Positions 36,797-48,622 of a stretch of 64,000 bases of DNA are shown here, piece by piece. The stretch spans positions 1 to 64,000 of the forward strand of contig JAHLKI010000013.1 in assembly GCA_025602905.1 (NCBI GenBank), in the 5' to 3' direction. The notes under the pieces are model-generated. The model saw nothing but the letters and a program-made list of their open reading frames with translations, did not search any database and was not told the DNA's origin. This DNA comes from Phlyctochytrium arcticum (Eukaryota > Chytridiomycota > Chytridiomycetes > Chytridiales > Chytridiaceae). The translations under genes and the position numbers were made by a program. The first letter of the stretch is position 1, and every line of letters begins with the position of its first letter.

Positions 36797-37290
36797 CACG
36801 ATCTACTTTCAACGCAAGACTTATTCCCACTGGGCCCAATCCGAATCCGAGAGCAGTGCCCTTTAGTGTGGATTACGAAACTATCAGAGCATCTGACCCA
36901 TCGCTCATGGATCCCAAGAATTGGACTGTCGGACTGATGCCCGATAAATCAAGAGTCTACAAGCGGTTTATTGATAGCTACCGGTGACGAGTTGAAGACG
37001 AGTACGTGTTTGCGCGCATCAATCGTGGATTGTCTACCCTGGGGGGACCAAAGATCCGACTATCCCGTTCAACGACTTTAAGAAATATATCAAGAAGGCC
37101 GAAGCCAAAAAGATGTTTCCGAGTTGGTGGAGCTCTGAAGATACCAAGGCCATGCTCAAGATGGCCATGTCGGACGAATGGGCCGACATGAACTATGCGG
37201 TGGAGAAGAGTGATGTCACGAAGCATTACGGGTATCTTTCCCTGGAACATATGAACCTACGGGGTCTTGCCGAGACGATCGAAGGTAGAA
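36797..37290 (+). pseudogene. MYND zinc-finger family gene remnant (C-terminal part)
   Basis: Plus-strand fragments read VPFSVDYETIRASDPSLMD, PKNWTVGLMPDKSRVYKRF, IDSYR, an in-frame TGA at 36984, RVEDEYVF, then after a frame change near 37030-37045 IVYPGGTKDPTIPFNDFKK, MFPSWWSSEDTKAM and AVEKSDVTKHYGY. These blocks resemble the C-terminal region of fungal MYND-type zinc-finger proteins (SamB/Mss51-like, LPSWW and HYG motifs). The N-terminal zinc finger is missing and the fragment starts about 40 bp from the Merlin remnant, so truncation by that element is likely. The stop and frameshift show it is decayed. Confidence 0.65.
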
Positions 37291-37818
37291 ATATTTTTGA
37301 GGGTGCAACTTTTGATCCTTTCTGTAGTATCGATATCATGTTTCATTTTGATGTTGTTTGGCAACTTTGGGTATTCATGCCTCATTCGCACGCCGCCAGT
37401 TAACGAGGACCCGGTGTAATATTTATAGTTTTAGATTTTTCCTTAACATATCTGCGGGCGTGCTGTATATTTAAAATAAAGTATACATCTTTGTGGATAT
37501 TTACTACGTTGCGCGCAACCCAAACAGAGGGAACATTTCCTCCAGACCAATGTAATTAACGGCGACATAGTAAATGGCCATTTTCAGTATTGACTATCTT
37601 CCGGGAGCTTTTGGCGTGTCCCCGCAAGTTACTCAATACGCTAAAGATGCGGCCGCAGGAGCACGAAAACGGCTTTTCGCCAGTATGGGTAAACGAGTGG
37701 GTACCAAATGCCGATCTTTTCGAAAATCGTTTGGCACAGGTCGGGCAAGCATATCGTTCGATGCATGTAGTGGTTAGAGACGGTTTTTGACCGTGACCTT
37801 GGGCGGGATGTAGGGGTT
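37291..37818. other. intergenic region
   Basis: About 530 bp downstream of the MYND remnant. No protein-like frame or repeat was recognised. Confidence 0.4.
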
Positions 37819-38495
37819 GTGGGTATTGGGGAATTTTCTTCTTCTCGCGTCGACCCGTCCCGTGTCTTGGATGTAGGAGCGGGCTATTCCGAGTCGGCTC
37901 AACAACGCAAATGCTATCGTCCTGTCAGTAGGACGTTGGGGGACTCTAAGGGATCACTCTCCCCCGCGTCTCCGCGCAAGGTTGATTTACCTTCTGTTGA
38001 TTTAATTAGGAAAAGTTCCACACAGCTTCATTCGCAGACTCCCCAGAACTCCCCAGCGATAAAACCCCATGGGCCAGCATCCTCGGCCGTGGTTTCGAAA
38101 AGCTGGAGCGTGAAACGGATTCTATACGCTCCTCGCACAACTCAATCAGCTCCCGGTTTCTTCCGCATCCTCAAAACTCCTCCTTTTTTTCCCCATTCGC
38201 ACGTGCAGCCAAGCTGACAATTCCAGAGGAGGAGACGGAATTCAAAAGAAAGAGGGAGGAGGAAAGAGAGGCGAGGGGCGAAACACTGAAGCGGAGGAAG
38301 ACGAAATGGGCACAGAAAGTGGAAAAAGCCGAAGAGGTTATTCGTGCGGTTTCGTTCGCCTTCTACCCATCGCCTGAACTATCCCGCGTCCTCTTGCAAT
38401 GGATTGACATCGCCGACGACCTTGATGCCCACGTCAAAGAAGTTTTGGAAGACTTTCTGCTCGTCAGCAACGCCCTAATGACAATGCTACTATAA
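37819..38495 (+). CDS. 207-aa protein, unknown
   Basis: Exons 37819-38155 and 38209-38495 join across a 53-nt intron (GTTTCT...GTGCAG). The N-terminal 110 residues are Ser/Pro-rich and disordered (RTLGDSKGSLSPASPRK). The C-terminal 95 are helical: IPEEETEFKRKREEEREAR is highly charged, then VEKAEEVIRAVSFAFYPSPELSRV and DIADDLDAHVKEVLEDFLL. No known family recognised. Its stop codon overlaps the stop of the convergent gene on the minus strand by a shared CTATAA. Confidence 0.5.
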
Positions 38496-39300
38496 TGGTT
38501 GCGCAGCCTTCATTAAGGTTTTCGCAATGTCAGCTGCAACCGTCTCGAGGTCTTCTTTTTCCTCGAATGTAATCCCAACAGACTCCGTCTTATACTGTAG
38601 GACCAGCCGTCTGTCCTCTTGCTCAGTGATGAGGTCTATGATGACCTTCACATTACACGTCAAGCCCTAAAAGAAAAGAAGTTAAGTACTTCCGAGCCGA
38701 GAGGACGACATGCACAGCATATACGTTACCACAGATTTGCTTTCCGGAACCAAGATCAGGATTCCCAGGTGTTGATCAAACGAGTACGATACTCATAGAG
38801 GTCACATGCAGGGTCGTTGCCACGTCAACAACGAATTCCAAGGGCGCCTGAATTGACATTATCGAAGCTTTCAACTTACGGCAGGAGCTTCCTCTTGAGC
38901 GGCCTAAATTAACAAAAGACTCTTTAGCCAGCAGAAGGCATTCCATTCGTCTGCAGCACATCCCGTACAATCCTGTCGAGTTTGGCCGGATCAAATTTCT
39001 CGTCAAACCATCCCGTTTTGCTTCAACAATTCACCAGCACGCGTCGAAGCAAAAACACCTTTTCCTTGGTGAGTTGGGGCAATGAAAGACTGAAAATAGG
39101 TCATTGGGCAGGCGGATAAGGAGGGGATATGCTGGAGTCCCAAAGGATATGGTTTGGAGTATGTTTGGGACCCAGGGGTTGGGAGATTTGGCCAATTGCC
39201 GCAACGGCTTGACGCATGACATGGGACCTAAAAAAACGATCGGATAGCTGAAACCTTTACTGACCGGCCTTTACAAAACTGTAGATTCCGCCCCCCGCAT
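38490..39300 (-). CDS. multi-exon gene, unknown (exons partly resolved)
   Basis: The last exon, 38666-38490, is firm: GLTCNVKVIIDLITEQEDRR, LVLQYKTESVGITFEEKED and a terminal TLMKAAQPL. A first exon pair is likely, MRGAESTVL spliced to SHVMRQAVAAIGQI (39300 to about 39130), and middle pieces read LTKEKVFLLRRVL, KFDPAKLDRIVRDVLQTNGM, AAQEEAPA and APLEFVVDVATTLHV. I could not join the middle pieces with consensus introns. The conserved look of the pieces supports a real gene, but I do not recognise it. It would be divergent from NOT2. Confidence 0.4.
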
Positions 39301-39333
39301 ATCCCTCACCAATTAGAACAAACCAGGAGCATT

Positions 39334-40890
39334 ATGGCAGACTTTCCAGCACTAGGAAACCCATCACTGACTTCCAGGGACGGGCCGAATGGATCATCAC
39401 TGCTCTCATTCTCATCGATTGCTGGCGGGCGAGGGACGGGTGTACCTGAAGGACTTAGGCCAGGACCGAATAGTGGCCGATCTGCAGATTTTACGATTGA
39501 CGACTTTCCCGCCCTCACGCCAGCGGCACCCTCGTCGTCCAATCAGCCACCACATCACTCGCAAATACTGAACCGGCCGACGGTCCTGACTGGAGTTGTT
39601 CGAGATATGTCGTCCAATCTCAATGGCATGGCGGGGAGCACTGGGATCGGAATGGGCATGGGGCCTGCTTCGGGGTTTGGTGTCGCTTCTGTACTGGGCG
39701 GTCCGAATGTGACTGGCCTGACCCAGCGGGGGGTATTACCAGCACTAGCAGGGTCAGGAGTTGTAGCAGGAGGGGCCAAGCGACCGATTGGGGCAGGATC
39801 AAATTATGCTTCAAAAGCGCAGCCACCACAACAACCAGGAGAGGCACCGAACCGAGCCAGCACGCCGTCAGATACGCCGCTCCCCATCCCGCCAGCGGGA
39901 ACAACAGACAAGTTTGGACTTTACGGCTTGTTGGATGTTATCCGCATGACGGATCCAGATATGAACATGTTGTCGTTGGGTCTGGATCTGACAAGTTTAG
40001 GGCTAAACCTTAATTCCAATGAACCACTGTATGCCACGTTCATGTCACCCTTTTCAGAACACCCGACGCTTGGTGCTGAACCCCAATTCGCACTACCCTC
40101 TTGTTATGATTTACTTCAGTCGCCACCCCCTTCCATGACCAAAGTCGGCAGTTTCTCGGACGAGACATTGTTTTACATTTTTTACGCCATGCCACGAGAG
40201 TCGTTACAAGAGGCCTCGGCGCAGGAGCTGTATAATCGAAATTGGCGCTTTCACAAGGACCTCAAGCTGTGGCTGAGCAAAGATGCGACGGTGGAGACGG
40301 CCAAGGGCGCTGGCTTTGAGCGGGGGATCTTTGTGTTTTTTGACCCAACAAACTGGATGCGAGTCAAGAAGGAGTGGATAATATATTACGATCAGCTGGA
40401 AGAGCGAGGGATTTTGGCTGGAGAGGCGCGTCCTGGGCGGGGAGAGGCTGGGCAGTTGAGTCTTCCGATGACTGGCGCTCCTCCAGGGGTCTCGTTGGAA
40501 TTTGGAAGTTTGGGACCTTCAGGGCTAGCCAGTGGGCGACCACCAGCAGCCGGAGGAGAAGACGGCAGCAAAGCTTTCCAACAATCTAGTGGTACTGGAC
40601 TGTCGTTGTCAGGTGGCGGTCTGAATCCGGCAGCTCGAGGTATAGGTGGCCGAGGGCTGCCCGGGTGGCCCAACGCTTCGATGCAGCAACAACAAGCGAC
40701 CGCCAGTTTCTTTGGTGGCCTGTCATCACCTGTCGCTCTTTCCAATCCAAGTCGATCCGGCAGTTTAGGAGGATTTGAAGGTCAAAGCAGCAGTGCTGGG
40801 AGCAGTAGCAGTACGGGCCCGGGCACAGGCGCACCAGGGGTTGGAGGTTCTAATAGCGGAGGGGGTCTGGCTCTACCTACGGGACGATAG
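39334..40890 (+). CDS. NOT2: CCR4-NOT complex subunit NOT2 (CDC36-type)
   Basis: Single exon, 518 aa. The start MADFPALGNPSL and a second IDDFPALTP are short hydrophobic motifs common in Not2. The conserved NOT2/3/5 C-terminal domain follows at about residues 200-370: FGLYGLLDVIRMTDPDMNML, LGLDLTSLGLNL, LYATFMSPF, FSDETLFYIFYAMPRE, ELYNRNWRFHKDLKLWL and FDPTNWMRVKKEWIIYYDQL. The CCR4-NOT complex deadenylates mRNA and regulates transcription. About 140 Gly/Ser/Gln-rich residues extend past the domain, where many Not2 proteins end. No introns, unlike its neighbours. Confidence 0.93.
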   Translation: MADFPALGNPSLTSRDGPNGSSLLSFSSIAGGRGTGVPEGLRPGPNSGRSADFTIDDFPALTPAAPSSSNQPPHHSQILNRPTVLTGVVRDMSSNLNGMAGSTGIGMGMGPASGFGVASVLGGPNVTGLTQRGVLPALAGSGVVAGGAKRPIGAGSNYASKAQPPQQPGEAPNRASTPSDTPLPIPPAGTTDKFGLYGLLDVIRMTDPDMNMLSLGLDLTSLGLNLNSNEPLYATFMSPFSEHPTLGAEPQFALPSCYDLLQSPPPSMTKVGSFSDETLFYIFYAMPRESLQEASAQELYNRNWRFHKDLKLWLSKDATVETAKGAGFERGIFVFFDPTNWMRVKKEWIIYYDQLEERGILAGEARPGRGEAGQLSLPMTGAPPGVSLEFGSLGPSGLASGRPPAAGGEDGSKAFQQSSGTGLSLSGGGLNPAARGIGGRGLPGWPNASMQQQQATASFFGGLSSPVALSNPSRSGSLGGFEGQSSSAGSSSSTGPGTGAPGVGGSNSGGGLALPTGR

Positions 40891-41137
40891 ATAGAAATGT
40901 ACTTTGTTTCCCCTGTATGTACACCACCAATTCTGATGATTGAAGCATCTTGCGCTATGTAGCGCGCATCTACCACATTGACCTTTCCATTTTGACGTAC
41001 AGGGACAATTGCGATCAATGGAGACAACAGAAAGATCGGACATAATTATGATTTTTATTTACAGGTTGCGATTTCGCAAAAGAAGAGTGAGATGCTGCAT
41101 TTACAAAGGATGGGGGAATGGAAGGCATTCTCGATGA

Positions 41138-41547
41138 CTACTGTGGTTTGAGGGCCTTTCCGTACAGGTCTGTGTTATATCGAGATCCTTCCTGAGCACC
41201 ATGGCTAGAAAAGTCATCCTGGCCCTCGTTCATGAGTTTATGGCCCTCGATGCCCTCCTGGCGCCGTCGCTCCCTGTGTTCCTCGTGAAGGGCCTTTGCT
41301 TCAGCACCACTCTGAGTCTGATGAAGAGTCTGTCGTTGTCAATTCATGATGCAAGGAAAGCAAGCATCAGAGTACTACTTACCCGCTCGTAGTTGGGAAA
41401 GTCCGAGAGGTGGGCAGCGGGTGTCGTCTTTTCGCGGACGGGAATGACACTGCCGGCATTGACGGACGCGGGGTCTGGGGGGTTTGTGAGTATATCCGTG
41501 TGCGGGATGTGGGCATGCTTGTCGATAAAGTCCTTGACGATGTTCAT
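41138..41547 (-). CDS. 118-aa hydrophilic protein, unknown
   Basis: Exons 41547-41383 and 41329-41138 join in frame. The sequence is hydrophilic, His/Glu/Gln-rich and without membrane segments: MNIVKDFIDKHAHIPHTDIL, VREKTTPAAHLSDFPNYER, EAKALHEEHRERRRQEGIEG, then SRYNTDLYGKALKPQ. It is most likely disordered. Small hydrophilic proteins of this kind are often stress-induced in fungi, but no family is recognised. Confidence 0.6.
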
Positions 41548-42183
41548 GATGCCTGATACTCTTTGCGATGTTTTAACAGTTTCTTGCGATGTTTTTCCAA
41601 TGTGTTTTTTCTGTTGGACGATTTGTGGAGCGCGGGGTTTCGGGGGGGTTGCTCTTTTTATACTGTTTTTTATGCCATGGATGGTAACATCACGAATGTA
41701 TTACTGAATCTTCTGCTGCGCAGTTTGTTTTTCCGATGCTGAGAACCAGTGACATCACGCGTTTTGGAGACTCGATTTCGGGATTTTCATCATGGCTAAA
41801 ATGGCTGTTGGAACCGTTGGAACTGCGGGCAAAATGGTTTCCGTATATGGAAAAGTTTTAACGATTTCCCAATGTGGAATTGTTTTAGCATTGTGTAGAC
41901 GGGGCATTGGCCGGGGGTTTTCTCCCACAAGGGTTCTGAACGCAATCTGACAGCTGTCATCTGGCGGCGTTGAGTCTGTCGCGTGGGAACAATCAGGTAC
42001 AGGGCACTCTTAGGATACCGAATCAACTGTTAACAAAATGGAAACTAAAGTTATAAAAACACAAAATAAGTTAATACTGTGCAGCATACAAATATTTCGG
42101 CTGCTATGCAAACATACAATGCAATGATTAAAGAGAGCAATGAGGTTTTTACACGTACAAAATCCAACAAAGGAGACCCACTC
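41548..42183. other. intergenic region
   Basis: About 640 bp between two minus-strand genes, with the promoter of the 118-aa gene and the 3' flank of the DENN gene. No gene or clear repeat seen. Confidence 0.45.
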
Positions 42184-45100
42184 CTACTGCCCACCATCCG
42201 CCTCTCGACTGGCTGCCCATCGCCCTCGAGACACTTCGAATTTCTGCGGTGTTGTCGGGAGGCTCTGTGTCGAGTTGCGTTTCTCTAGTTGTGCTGGGCG
42301 GGCATCTTTGGTGTCTGGCGTAGGCGCTGGCACTGGGGCTGGCGCATCAGAGACTGACTCGGAGCGATTGATCTTTGTCTGAACTGGTTGGACGTCTTTC
42401 TCGTCTTGCGCAGGTTCGGAGGCGTCAAAGAAAGACTCCTGCCTGACAGGGGAATCTTGGGCTTCGTCTACCTGTTGAGCTTGGACGCTATCAGAACGGG
42501 GTGTAGGCGAAGGCCGCCGGGCCAGGGAGTTTGTGCGGGAAGCGATGGCGGTAACCTCCTCACAAGGTGCCGACTCTGCGACCGTCGCGGCTTCTACAAC
42601 CTTGGCCTCGTGAGCGGACTCATCAATGGCCGTGACTGGCTCTGAAACCTCCGAAGTAGGTGCTTCTGGATGGGTGGGCGATGCGGATGTGGGCAATGGG
42701 AGGTTGGACTCCACTAGGGACTCCACTGGGGACCCCACCAGGCTAGGCGACTCTACAACCGTGCTCAACTGCTGCTGAGTGGGGGCATACACCTCTGTCG
42801 GTTGTACAACCCGCCCTTGTTCACCATTATGCTCAGGTGCAATATCCTGTGCTGCTGATTCTGGTCCACTTTCTTCATCCAGAAGTATTGTAGAATCGCT
42901 GCGCTCCGCTTTCGGATCAGTAATGTCCAAGCCGTCTTGGAGGTCCTGCGAGGCGGTGTGTCCAGCTTTTCCCGAGTTGTTGATCTCTTGCAACTCAAGC
43001 ACACTGGTCTTGGCAGTATTCTTGAGTCCATCACTCAAGTCCCGCTCTCCCTCCCCTCTATATCCCGTCTCGGCATTCAAAAGCCAGTCAGACACATTTC
43101 CCAGACCAGGTCCGATCGATATCCGCAGTCGGAATCTGTCCGAATCCCCAACGGGTGGACGGGTCGCCACATCCGGCTCATCAATATCGGCGGCCCGGTC
43201 AGTCGCTTGACCTTCTTCTTTATCCTGGCCGACTCCCACCAGGGTTGCCAGAAAATCTTCGTAAATGGTGATAACCCGGAAGAGTCGCGCGTATACTAGC
43301 TGCAAATCTTCCTGGTCTGCCGTATCAACGAGTTGCTCTTCATCCGCCGCCTGCATCAGTACAAGATTCTGAGCATGAAGCTCTTCCAACGCTGCGTGCA
43401 CTTGGGACGCGGTCTGACTCGACAAGTGTCGCTGTTCATACTGGTCGATGACGGATGTCACTTCTTCTATACGTTCCTCCAACAGCTCCCTGATATACAC
43501 GGTAAGTCTCCCAGCTAGTCGGTATGTGTTTCAGTCTTTGCTGTCATACCTTCGTTGCTCATCAGACAGGAAACCCAGGGATACAACCTCCCCACCGCCC
43601 ACTTTCTGGAAATGCTTCCACTTGGATCTCATCCATTTACTAAAGTCCTGTTTTCGTCGCTAATAAAGGATAGATACTTAGGGATAAGACATCAGTAAGG
43701 ACTCCTAGATCCACCTACCATTGTGGTGGCAATCCGGGCTCGTTGCACGAGTTCATTGGTCATCGACCGCATCATGCGATGATCGGAGGGTGTTATAAGG
43801 GGTTGAACATGCCGTGGGGTACCAAATAGCTCTTCGTCCATTTTGACAGGCATCCCACAAGTGGAGTATGTCCTTGTTCCTATTGGAAAAAGCCAAATGA
43901 GTCCGAACTGTCAATTGAGGCTTTACATGAGGCTATGGGTAAACTATACCTGCCGCCTCAATATTGTCCACGGACGCGTCAAGACACAGAATAGTAGATC
44001 GCACATCATACGCAGTTTCCTTTAAAAAGGGTGTACTGTCTTTCCCCAAATGGAGCCGTGACCGATTTCGCTTTTCTTTGATACTTTCGTCAAAAAACAA
44101 GACTTCGTAATCGCTTTCCGGTCGTTCCACTCGATCCAGTGTAAACTGCGCAAACGCCTGCGTGTCCACAAACTGAGTCATGAATGGCTGAAATGGAAAG
44201 ACATTTTAGGGCTTAAAGAAACGGTCAGCGTGGGGAAGAGGGATATGAGGTACCCACCCTTGCATCCTTCTCGCACGCAGCTAAAAACTGGTCCTTTCTA
44301 AACCACTCCTCTTGAAGTGCATCCATATCCAGCGCCCGCACACTGTTTTCACTGCCGTCACTGAGCGGCGTCAGCGGCGTCGCTCCATTCTGGTTCAACT
44401 GCTCGGGTGTGGCCAGATGTTGTCGATAATGGCGCATGAGAGACGTAAACACTTTGAGGAACGCCTTTTGGATGCGGGCTTCGTCAAAGGAGGTTGGGCA
44501 GGGTACAGATTCCGTCATGGACAGGCACATTGGGTGGATAACCATCGGACATACTAATATGTAAGGTCTTAGCTTAAGGCATAACTTTTGATCCATTCAA
44601 AGGAACATACCTTCGCATTGCAAAACCACCGTGTTTTCTTGCCCAACCAGATCTTCGCGACAAACCCGACAAACAGCACCCAGCTCTACAGTGACGAGCG
44701 CAAGACTGGAGTTCACAGAATTGGTGCCCGATGAGCGACGACGATGCGGTAGCGACACGCTGGTCGCCGAAGCAGCATGTTGGGGGGTCCCCTCATCTAT
44801 TAAAACCTCATGGCTCTTCCAACGACTTCCACCACCCCCACGACGGGCGGTTGACAACCGGTTTTCTCTCCGCTTGGCGTCCGCCAATCTTATCAGTGGA
44901 TTGGCCGACGTCGGTTTCGTATATGTGAGGGACGCGCTAGATGCAGATACTGATTTTTGAAGAGAGCGGGGGTCTTCCTCCAAAGTCCCATGAACAGATG
45001 GCGCTGCCTTGGCATCTCCCTCACCATCAGGAACTGAACTCGGGATTTCATCCACATTTGTTCTAGACCAGGACGACTTGACCGGTACTGGATAAAACAA

Positions 45101-47979
45101 GTGCCCCTCCTTCTTCTTGAGCGGTATTCCGTGCCTGGTAGGCATATTCTCGTCCATCTGCATTTGCGGGTAGATGCTAGATAGGGTGGTGTTGGCAGTA
45201 GCGGATGAAGATGTAGATGCTGCAGAGATGGAAGCGCGATGGGAGGGAACGTGTACTGGGGGTCTTGCCGCCGATCCTTTCCGGGGGTTGTTTGAGGATG
45301 TAAAGTGACTAAACATGGATGTCAGGCTGGCATTAGATGGAAGCTGTTTCATCGAGGGTTGCTGTGTATTGGCATGATATTTAGCACATTAAACAAGTTG
45401 GGTCGTATGGCTACTACTGACCTTTTCTTCCAGCTTGCTTTCTGAGCGTTTGGAAAAGAATGGCGATCGCAGGCGAGAGATGGCGCCTGGCTCGGATATG
45501 GATGGTGACGCGACCCGATCTGGGCTCGCACGACTGGCCTATATCATTTCGAGATAGGTAAGCCCGCTATATATTTGCAGATCAGAGGACGGATAATTAC
45601 CATGCTCGCGCGGGATAAACTCGCGGTATCCGTGGTCATAACACTCCTGGTGTCGTCCCCATGACTTTCATCCCGAGAGGCGCCCCACCACGATCCGCCC
45701 GCATATCGCTCATCAGTCGAGGAGTTACTAGACAAGGAAAACGTAGAAGCATGAGCCGTCGCTGGTGATGGTCCGTTCCCGGTAAAATGTCGGTTCAACT
45801 TGTCAAGCCATGCGCCCGTTACCCCGTTCCCGCCCGATGGGGAAAGATAGAATGAGGATGCTCGACTCTTGGGTTCTGACGAGTACGGTGTTTCCGAGGC
45901 TGCCCGCGAACGATGATGTTGATCCTTGGCGGGCATCACTTTGCGGCGGCTGGCTGATTCACAGCTCAATGGGGCGTGTTTACCAAACACCATGGCTTGC
46001 TGACACGTTATGGGCACTCCTCGCTCCCGAACGGATCCTTCAGCGGTGCCATGCTTTGCATGTGGCGATGAGTGGGGTGGGCCCCCGGTGGCCTTTTCGA
46101 GGCGTTTGAGGAGTTTGCGACGCTCCCGAGGAGGCAAACGAGGAACTTCTTCGGTGACGACCACCGAGTCCAAATCCAAGTCTACAACGGTGGCCTATTT
46201 AGCAGAAAGAGAGTGAGCTGGTTGGTGTGGGCACATGAATCATTATCGCTGCGCTTACATCTGGCGGTTTCCACTCATCCTGCGCGGCAGCCGTAAAATA
46301 CTCTTTCTGCACACCCACAATGTAAGGCATGGGTGCTTGGAGGTAAGTCAAAAGGCGACAAGGGAGAACGGGAATAAAGATGTGTTGCCAAAAGAGGGGA
46401 AAGAAGAATAGACAGAAAGTTTCGGCGGCGAGGGTAAGCATGGAGAGGTGCTGAGAGACAAATATTATCTTTCGTTCCGATAAAATGAGCTCAAAAACGG
46501 TGACTATGTTTTCTTTTGACAAGGCTCGGAATATGGGGTATAGTGAGAACTGGTAGTGAGGCCTTGGTCAATACTCGCTCATGGAAACTTGAGACTCGTC
46601 CTGGTGCAACTTACGTTTTTCAGAACGGAAATGGAGTTTACGGGGGGTCGGGAACAGAAGAAATGAAGCTGACCGACATGAATGGATAGCTCCAATTTTC
46701 CTGGTGGTGGCAAGGGTAGTTCGTGAATCAGATTAGTCACAAATCTGTCAATTTTTTGTTGTTAAACTCATCATAAAACAGCGGACATGACTGCAAATGT
46801 ATAACCAACCGTTCCAAGGGAGCAAGAACTTTTCCGTTTGGGTTGTCGTCATAGTCGCCGCGGGTAACGCGCAAAACCTCACATAACCAATCCTTGAGAA
46901 AATCGTGCCAGGGCCAATGGCTGAGAACACCAATAGTCCGGGGCGCGTAAACGGTCTCGGCATCCGCCAAAAGTGCGTCCAGTGGTCGTAAAAGATCGCG
47001 GTACAATTTGACTTTTTCCTCGGCATCCTGCAAGGTGTGGGCCGTGTCAATGTCGGGTGAAGTCATCTGCTCAGTCGAGGCACTAGCTTCTGTGAATCGG
47101 TTCAGTTTAGTGCTTGACTTTCTCGTGTCGCCGATGCCCATGCGAGCGTGCAAGAGTGCTTCCTTGTTTTCTGCCAATTGAGACTGGATATGCTGTATGT
47201 ATTCCAAGTCACTGGAGCCCTGAAACATTTGGTTAACGCCCCTCTGATGCAGCTACATTGAAATGATCCCCATTACCAAGCTGCCCATTCGCAGTTCTTG
47301 GGTCATCATCTCTAATTCCGCGGCATGCTTGGGGGTGAGCTTCTCGTAGAGTGTCAAACACACTCCATAGCATTTAGCACCCGTCTCTTCAGTAATGATC
47401 TGATGAATGGATGAATGTCAATGAGAGGGCAAAGGGGAACAGCTCATTTGAAACCTACAAAAGAGTGATACTTTTCGGCAGGGGGTCCCGCATCTTCATG
47501 AGATAGCTGTATGTTGTTTGGAAAACAAAACTATACCCGTTACCGGATCAGATCTAAACCTTCGAATTGGGGGATATTGCGACAAAAGGTACTTACCATA
47601 GGGAGATAGGTCGGAAACCGTTCGCGCTCTGAATAATCCTTTGCGGGGTATCTACATAGAACTTCTGGGGCATAACGCCAATCCAAAGGATGTTGTTTTC
47701 TTTTCAATTTGGCTATACGAACAAGTGGTCAGTAACAGGTCTATCGTACATCGATGCAAAAGTCCGGGAGACGGAACCTTGTGGCAAGTGCATGGGCGAT
47801 ACGCCATCCGAAAGATGGCGACTTCGACTCTCTTTATCGCTCGCTTCTCCCGCAGTTGACCCATCCTCCAGAACCCTTCGATCGGCTAGGGACACATCTG
47901 GACTCAAACCACACTGGAAGAAAAAGTCGGCGAATCGCAATGGCGGGGGAGGTTGAATGGGTAATGGAGCTCCTGACAT
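42184..47979 (-). CDS. large DENN-domain protein with embedded zinc finger (Rab GEF candidate)
   Basis: Multi-exon gene starting MSGAPLPIQPPPPLRFADFF at 47979. uDENN: RFADFFFQCGLSPDV, then WRYAPEVLCRYPAKDY, FPTYLPM, FCFPNNIQLSHEDAG and GAKCYGVCLTLYEKL. cDENN: LSHWPWHDFLKDWL, VFELILSERKIIFVSQHLSM and WQHIFIPVLPCRLLTYLQAP. A long Ser-rich stretch follows, then a Cys/His zinc motif (CRVCREDLVGQENTVVLQCEGC with VIHPMCL), and the dDENN part (AFLKVFTSLMRHYRQHL, FVDTQAFAQF, FFDESIKEKRNRSR). The C-terminal 600 residues are coiled coil then acidic and disordered, ending EADGGQ. DENN proteins activate Rab GTPases on endosomes, Golgi or plasma membrane; the target Rab is unknown. Several exon joins were checked in frame, not all. 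Confidence 0.85.
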
Positions 47980-48622
47980 GATGGCGGAAGTGGGGAATAC
48001 CCCGGATGAGAGGGTAAGGACCGCTCTGGTGGACTGAGTGTTGGACGGAGTGCGTGCGCTGGAATTCTTGACCTGAAGAACGGGCCCCAAGGATCCTTCC
48101 CTACGTTGATCTTAGCAACCAAGGTATAACAAATATGTGATGTTTTGTCCAGAGCTGTAAAAAATGGAATTGCCAAAATTGAGAGTAGGATGTTGGCTCG
48201 GAGCTCGCGGGTATCCGTTACGTGATGGATGACCAACAGCTGAAAAGCCACGCAGACCCGCCATATAATTGTGCATCGTTGGGAGCCCATATCTATCGGC
48301 TATATGGGACCTTTGAGTCCAATGTGCTTATCCGATGGAAGATCATTAATCAGATTTCACCAGTGGTGCTCCTTTTGGTCGACGACCTTTGTCGAGGGAC
48401 CAACCGCTCGACGCGTCCATCTTGTTTACAAGACCATTTGGACAAACCCCGGGTTTACATCCCTGGGTTGAGATATTTCGCGCCAAGAAACAATGTGCTC
48501 ATGTCAAATTCGCCAGAATCAAGAAACAGAAATCTATCCACCGAAGAGATGATTGAACGCTCCCAATTTCTTTACAGTACACCAAAAAGCCAAAAATTGC
48601 TCTATATACATGTGTCTGAAGT
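47980..48622. other. intergenic region
   Basis: About 640 bp between the DENN gene start and the stop of the next minus-strand gene. A 134-codon plus-strand frame (48222-48626) is present but shows no protein-like character. Confidence 0.45.

Noticed and set aside
36218..36937. 239-codon plus-strand open frame over the Merlin remnant
   Set aside because: Opposite to clear Merlin DDE sequence; no protein-like composition.
37819..38495. Frameshift in a T7 run of the 207-aa gene
   Set aside because: A 53-nt GT-AG intron (38156-38208) explains the frame change better.
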